Shown here piece after piece: positions 62,436 to 64,000 of a stretch of DNA of 64,000 bases. Numbering within the stretch: position 1 is the first letter of the stretch; each line of letters begins with the position of its first letter. The DNA lies in contig NZ_KB907461.1 of assembly GCF_000382045.1 (NCBI RefSeq), positions 124,001 through 188,000 of the forward strand, read 5' to 3'. This DNA is from Variovorax atrisoli 110B. Its GTDB lineage: Bacteria; Pseudomonadota; Gammaproteobacteria; Burkholderiales; Burkholderiaceae_C. The notes below the pieces were generated by a model, which was given only the letters and a program-made list of their open reading frames with translations, had not been told where the DNA came from and did no database searches. The translations under genes were made by a program, and so were the position numbers.

Positions 62436-63456
62436 ATGGAACTCCGTTGGGGTGGAATAGAGAAAGGGACGCAAAAACTGTCAAGCACGACATGTGCCAG
62501 CAGATGAGCCCCTTGTCAGGCCAGGGCCATGACACCGCGAGCTTGCGTCTTGCGCGGCGCAAGCCCAGCGGAACGTGTAGCCGCTGTCGCTTGACGATGT
62601 GCTCGCGCAAGCGTCCGTCGAATGCGTTTGCCTGTCGCCGCAGGACGTGAGCGTGACCCGGGCGCTGATTGACGCGCGGGTGCTCGACCAAGTCGTGGTC
62701 TGAGCGAATGGGGCGGCCTTGATGGTCGAGCGCGGCCGGCCCTGAGCACGGCCGCGACGGCGCTCCGGCCCCTCTGAAGCGATCCGGTCCAGGGTGAGGC
62801 GCTGGCGCGTTGATGCGCTGGGGGGCTGCTTCGGCGAGCCCGAGGGGAAGGCGGGGGAACGGAAGAGGTAGGAACAGGCAGGGAAGAAAGGGTGGCCTTG
62901 TCCAGGCCGTCAGCGTTCCAGATACCGGTGGTGTCCTGCTCGACACTTGCCTGCGCCTGCGCGGGGCGCAGGCGCATGAAGCGTCACACCGTGACAGGCT
63001 CTGGCTTTTGCGATGCGCATCGCAAGCTCTTGGACGAGAGTTCCGTCGCACTCATCGAGTGAGATCCGCGGCACAGTGGGGTGCTGAGGGCCAGCAGCTC
63101 CTGCGGCCCGAACGGGCCTGGCTCGCGGGATGGCTTGCGCACCTGAGGTGCGAAGCCCGGCGCGCCGGAATCGGGTTCCGCGTTCGCCGCAATCTCTCGG
63201 GGGTGCGCCCGTGTGCTCGGCTCCTATGCCCGAATGACAGGAGCTGGCGCGCAGGAGACGAAGGCGACCTTGCTGTGCTTGCCTGCCTCGACGCACCGCA
63301 CCGCACCGCAGGCTCGGATCGAGGTTGTGCCACATCGCCGCTGCGCTCACGCAGAGCGCACGGTGCAGCTTTCCCCAACCATGGGTCGCCGAACCCGCTC
63401 GGTCGAGGTCGGCTTGCGAGGACGCCGACGGCGAACGGAGGCACCCCTTAGCGCCA
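62436..63456. other. Long non-coding stretch upstream of the importer operon
   Basis: About 1 kb. The importer promoter should lie near 62440-62540. A plus-strand frame around 62600-62702 (ending RALIDARVLDQVVV) may be a gene fragment but lacks a start. No mobile element seen. Confidence 0.4.
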
Positions 63457-63588
63457 TCAGGTCCACGACGGAACGCTCAGGAACAATGCGAGCAGCAACA
63501 CCAGCAATCCGACCCATAGGGCGCGCGTCGTAGTGAACCATCGGCGCTTTGGCGCCGGGCCGGGTGGCTTTTCTCGTGGAACTGTCAT
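63457..63588 (-). CDS. Small single-pass membrane protein
   Basis: 43 residues from ATG 63588. Basic, proline-rich start (MTVPREKPPGPAPKRRW) then a strong membrane helix ALWVGLLVLLLALFLSV and a short PSWT end. Positive-inside rule predicts a cytoplasmic amino end. No ribosome site is obvious and the frame is open upstream, so the start is uncertain. No family. Confidence 0.4.
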   Translation of the reverse strand: MTVPREKPPGPAPKRRWFTTTRALWVGLLVLLLALFLSVPSWT

Positions 63589-64000
63589 GGGGGCAAGAAG
63601 AAGGGATGAGGATCTCGCACGATTCTCTTGCCCGTTGCCCGGCGCCAAGGGAGGTCCATCTCCAGGATGTGTGGGTCGGCTCCTACGCGTGGTCTCCGGG
63701 GCTCGCCTGGGTGGATGAAGTCCCTTGACAGACACTGCACACGTCACCGGAGGCGTTGGATTTCCGCCCGGTCTGAAACTCCGTGCAGAAGGCTCTTCTC
63801 CTGCGGCCTGTTCCAAGCCGCCCTGGCATTGCTGACTCCTTCTCACCGGGTGCGAGGCCGGTCGGTCGGAGCACGCGCCGCCACCGTCTGACGCTGTCCG
63901 GAAGTGGGCGTCGAGCAGTGCCGGCCCCGGGGGGCCGCCGGCATGCCGGACGCGCAGGGCGAACAAAAGGAGAAAGCCGTTGTGAGTGGGCTGGCTTGCT
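63589..64000. other. Non-coding end of window
   Basis: About 410 bases with no supported gene on either strand; the gene to the right is not reached. Confidence 0.35.

Noticed and set aside
62588..62702. Plus-strand frame ending VSVTRALIDARVLDQVVV, loosely like the end of RadC-type proteins
   Set aside because: No start codon with ribosome site, an upstream stop is near, and the preceding residues do not match RadC. Too little to call a gene.

Overview
The window is GC-rich, densely coded Gram-negative DNA. Its gene families are typical of soil Burkholderiales, most likely Comamonadaceae and perhaps Variovorax. Supporting signs are six Bug/TctC-type solute receptors, a trimeric porin of the betaproteobacterial type, a second-type IF-1 gene and several LysR- or AraC-controlled catabolic clusters. 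This placement is inferred from family content, not from a marker gene. I found no rRNA, tRNA, CRISPR array, intact insertion sequence or prophage.

Layout. 1-3748: a membrane-bound PAS/GGDEF/EAL protein (cut by the window edge), translationally coupled to an orphan DctP-type periplasmic binding protein. 4147-4771: a toxin-antitoxin pair that combines a Phd/YefM-like antitoxin with a CcdB toxin. 4943-7466: a beta-lactamase-fold serine hydrolase, then a small-protein / IF-1 / RRM-protein set. 7771-17670: stress and miscellaneous genes: Dps, an AraC gene that has lost its DNA-binding domain, a GNAT protein, a monooxygenase-like membrane protein, DUF1275, an unusual catalase, an AraC regulator, a Tat-exported perhydrolase, a PhoD-like phosphatase and a DUF2272 protein.

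17958-24881: a LysR gene divergent from a six-gene catabolic operon (cupin, Bug, intradiol dioxygenase, medium-chain reductase, Bug, porin). 25414-29319: a three-subunit membrane GMC dehydrogenase (triheme cytochrome c, small Tat subunit, flavoprotein). 29663-33505: an acyl-CoA-dehydrogenase-like / PIG-L deacetylase / methyltransferase set with a GT2 glycosyltransferase on the opposite strand, probably an uncharacterised small-molecule or glycan pathway. 33810-37152: a large HPII-type catalase and a haloacetate dehalogenase gene broken by an opal codon. 37408-38592: an XRE / AbiEii-type toxin-antitoxin pair with a clear palindromic operator. 39374-40243: a prephenate-dehydratase-like protein with an apparent signal peptide.

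40620-47486: a LysR-led operon with three Bug receptors, an RraA-type aldolase, a D-2-hydroxyacid dehydrogenase and a cyclase-family hydrolase. 47746-51871: an AraC gene divergent from FAH-family hydrolase, alpha/beta hydrolase and amidohydrolase genes. 52322-54101: a LysR gene divergent from a quinol-monooxygenase-like gene and a GFA-family gene. 54930-62435: ureidoglycolate lyase, convergent with a complete Dpp/Opp-type ABC importer operon that ends in an AMI1-like amidase. 62436-64000 is almost gene-free.

Together the window reads as an accessory catabolic region. It has several import-plus-degradation modules, each with its own regulator, two toxin-antitoxin pairs, and stress enzymes. Two genes are visibly decaying.
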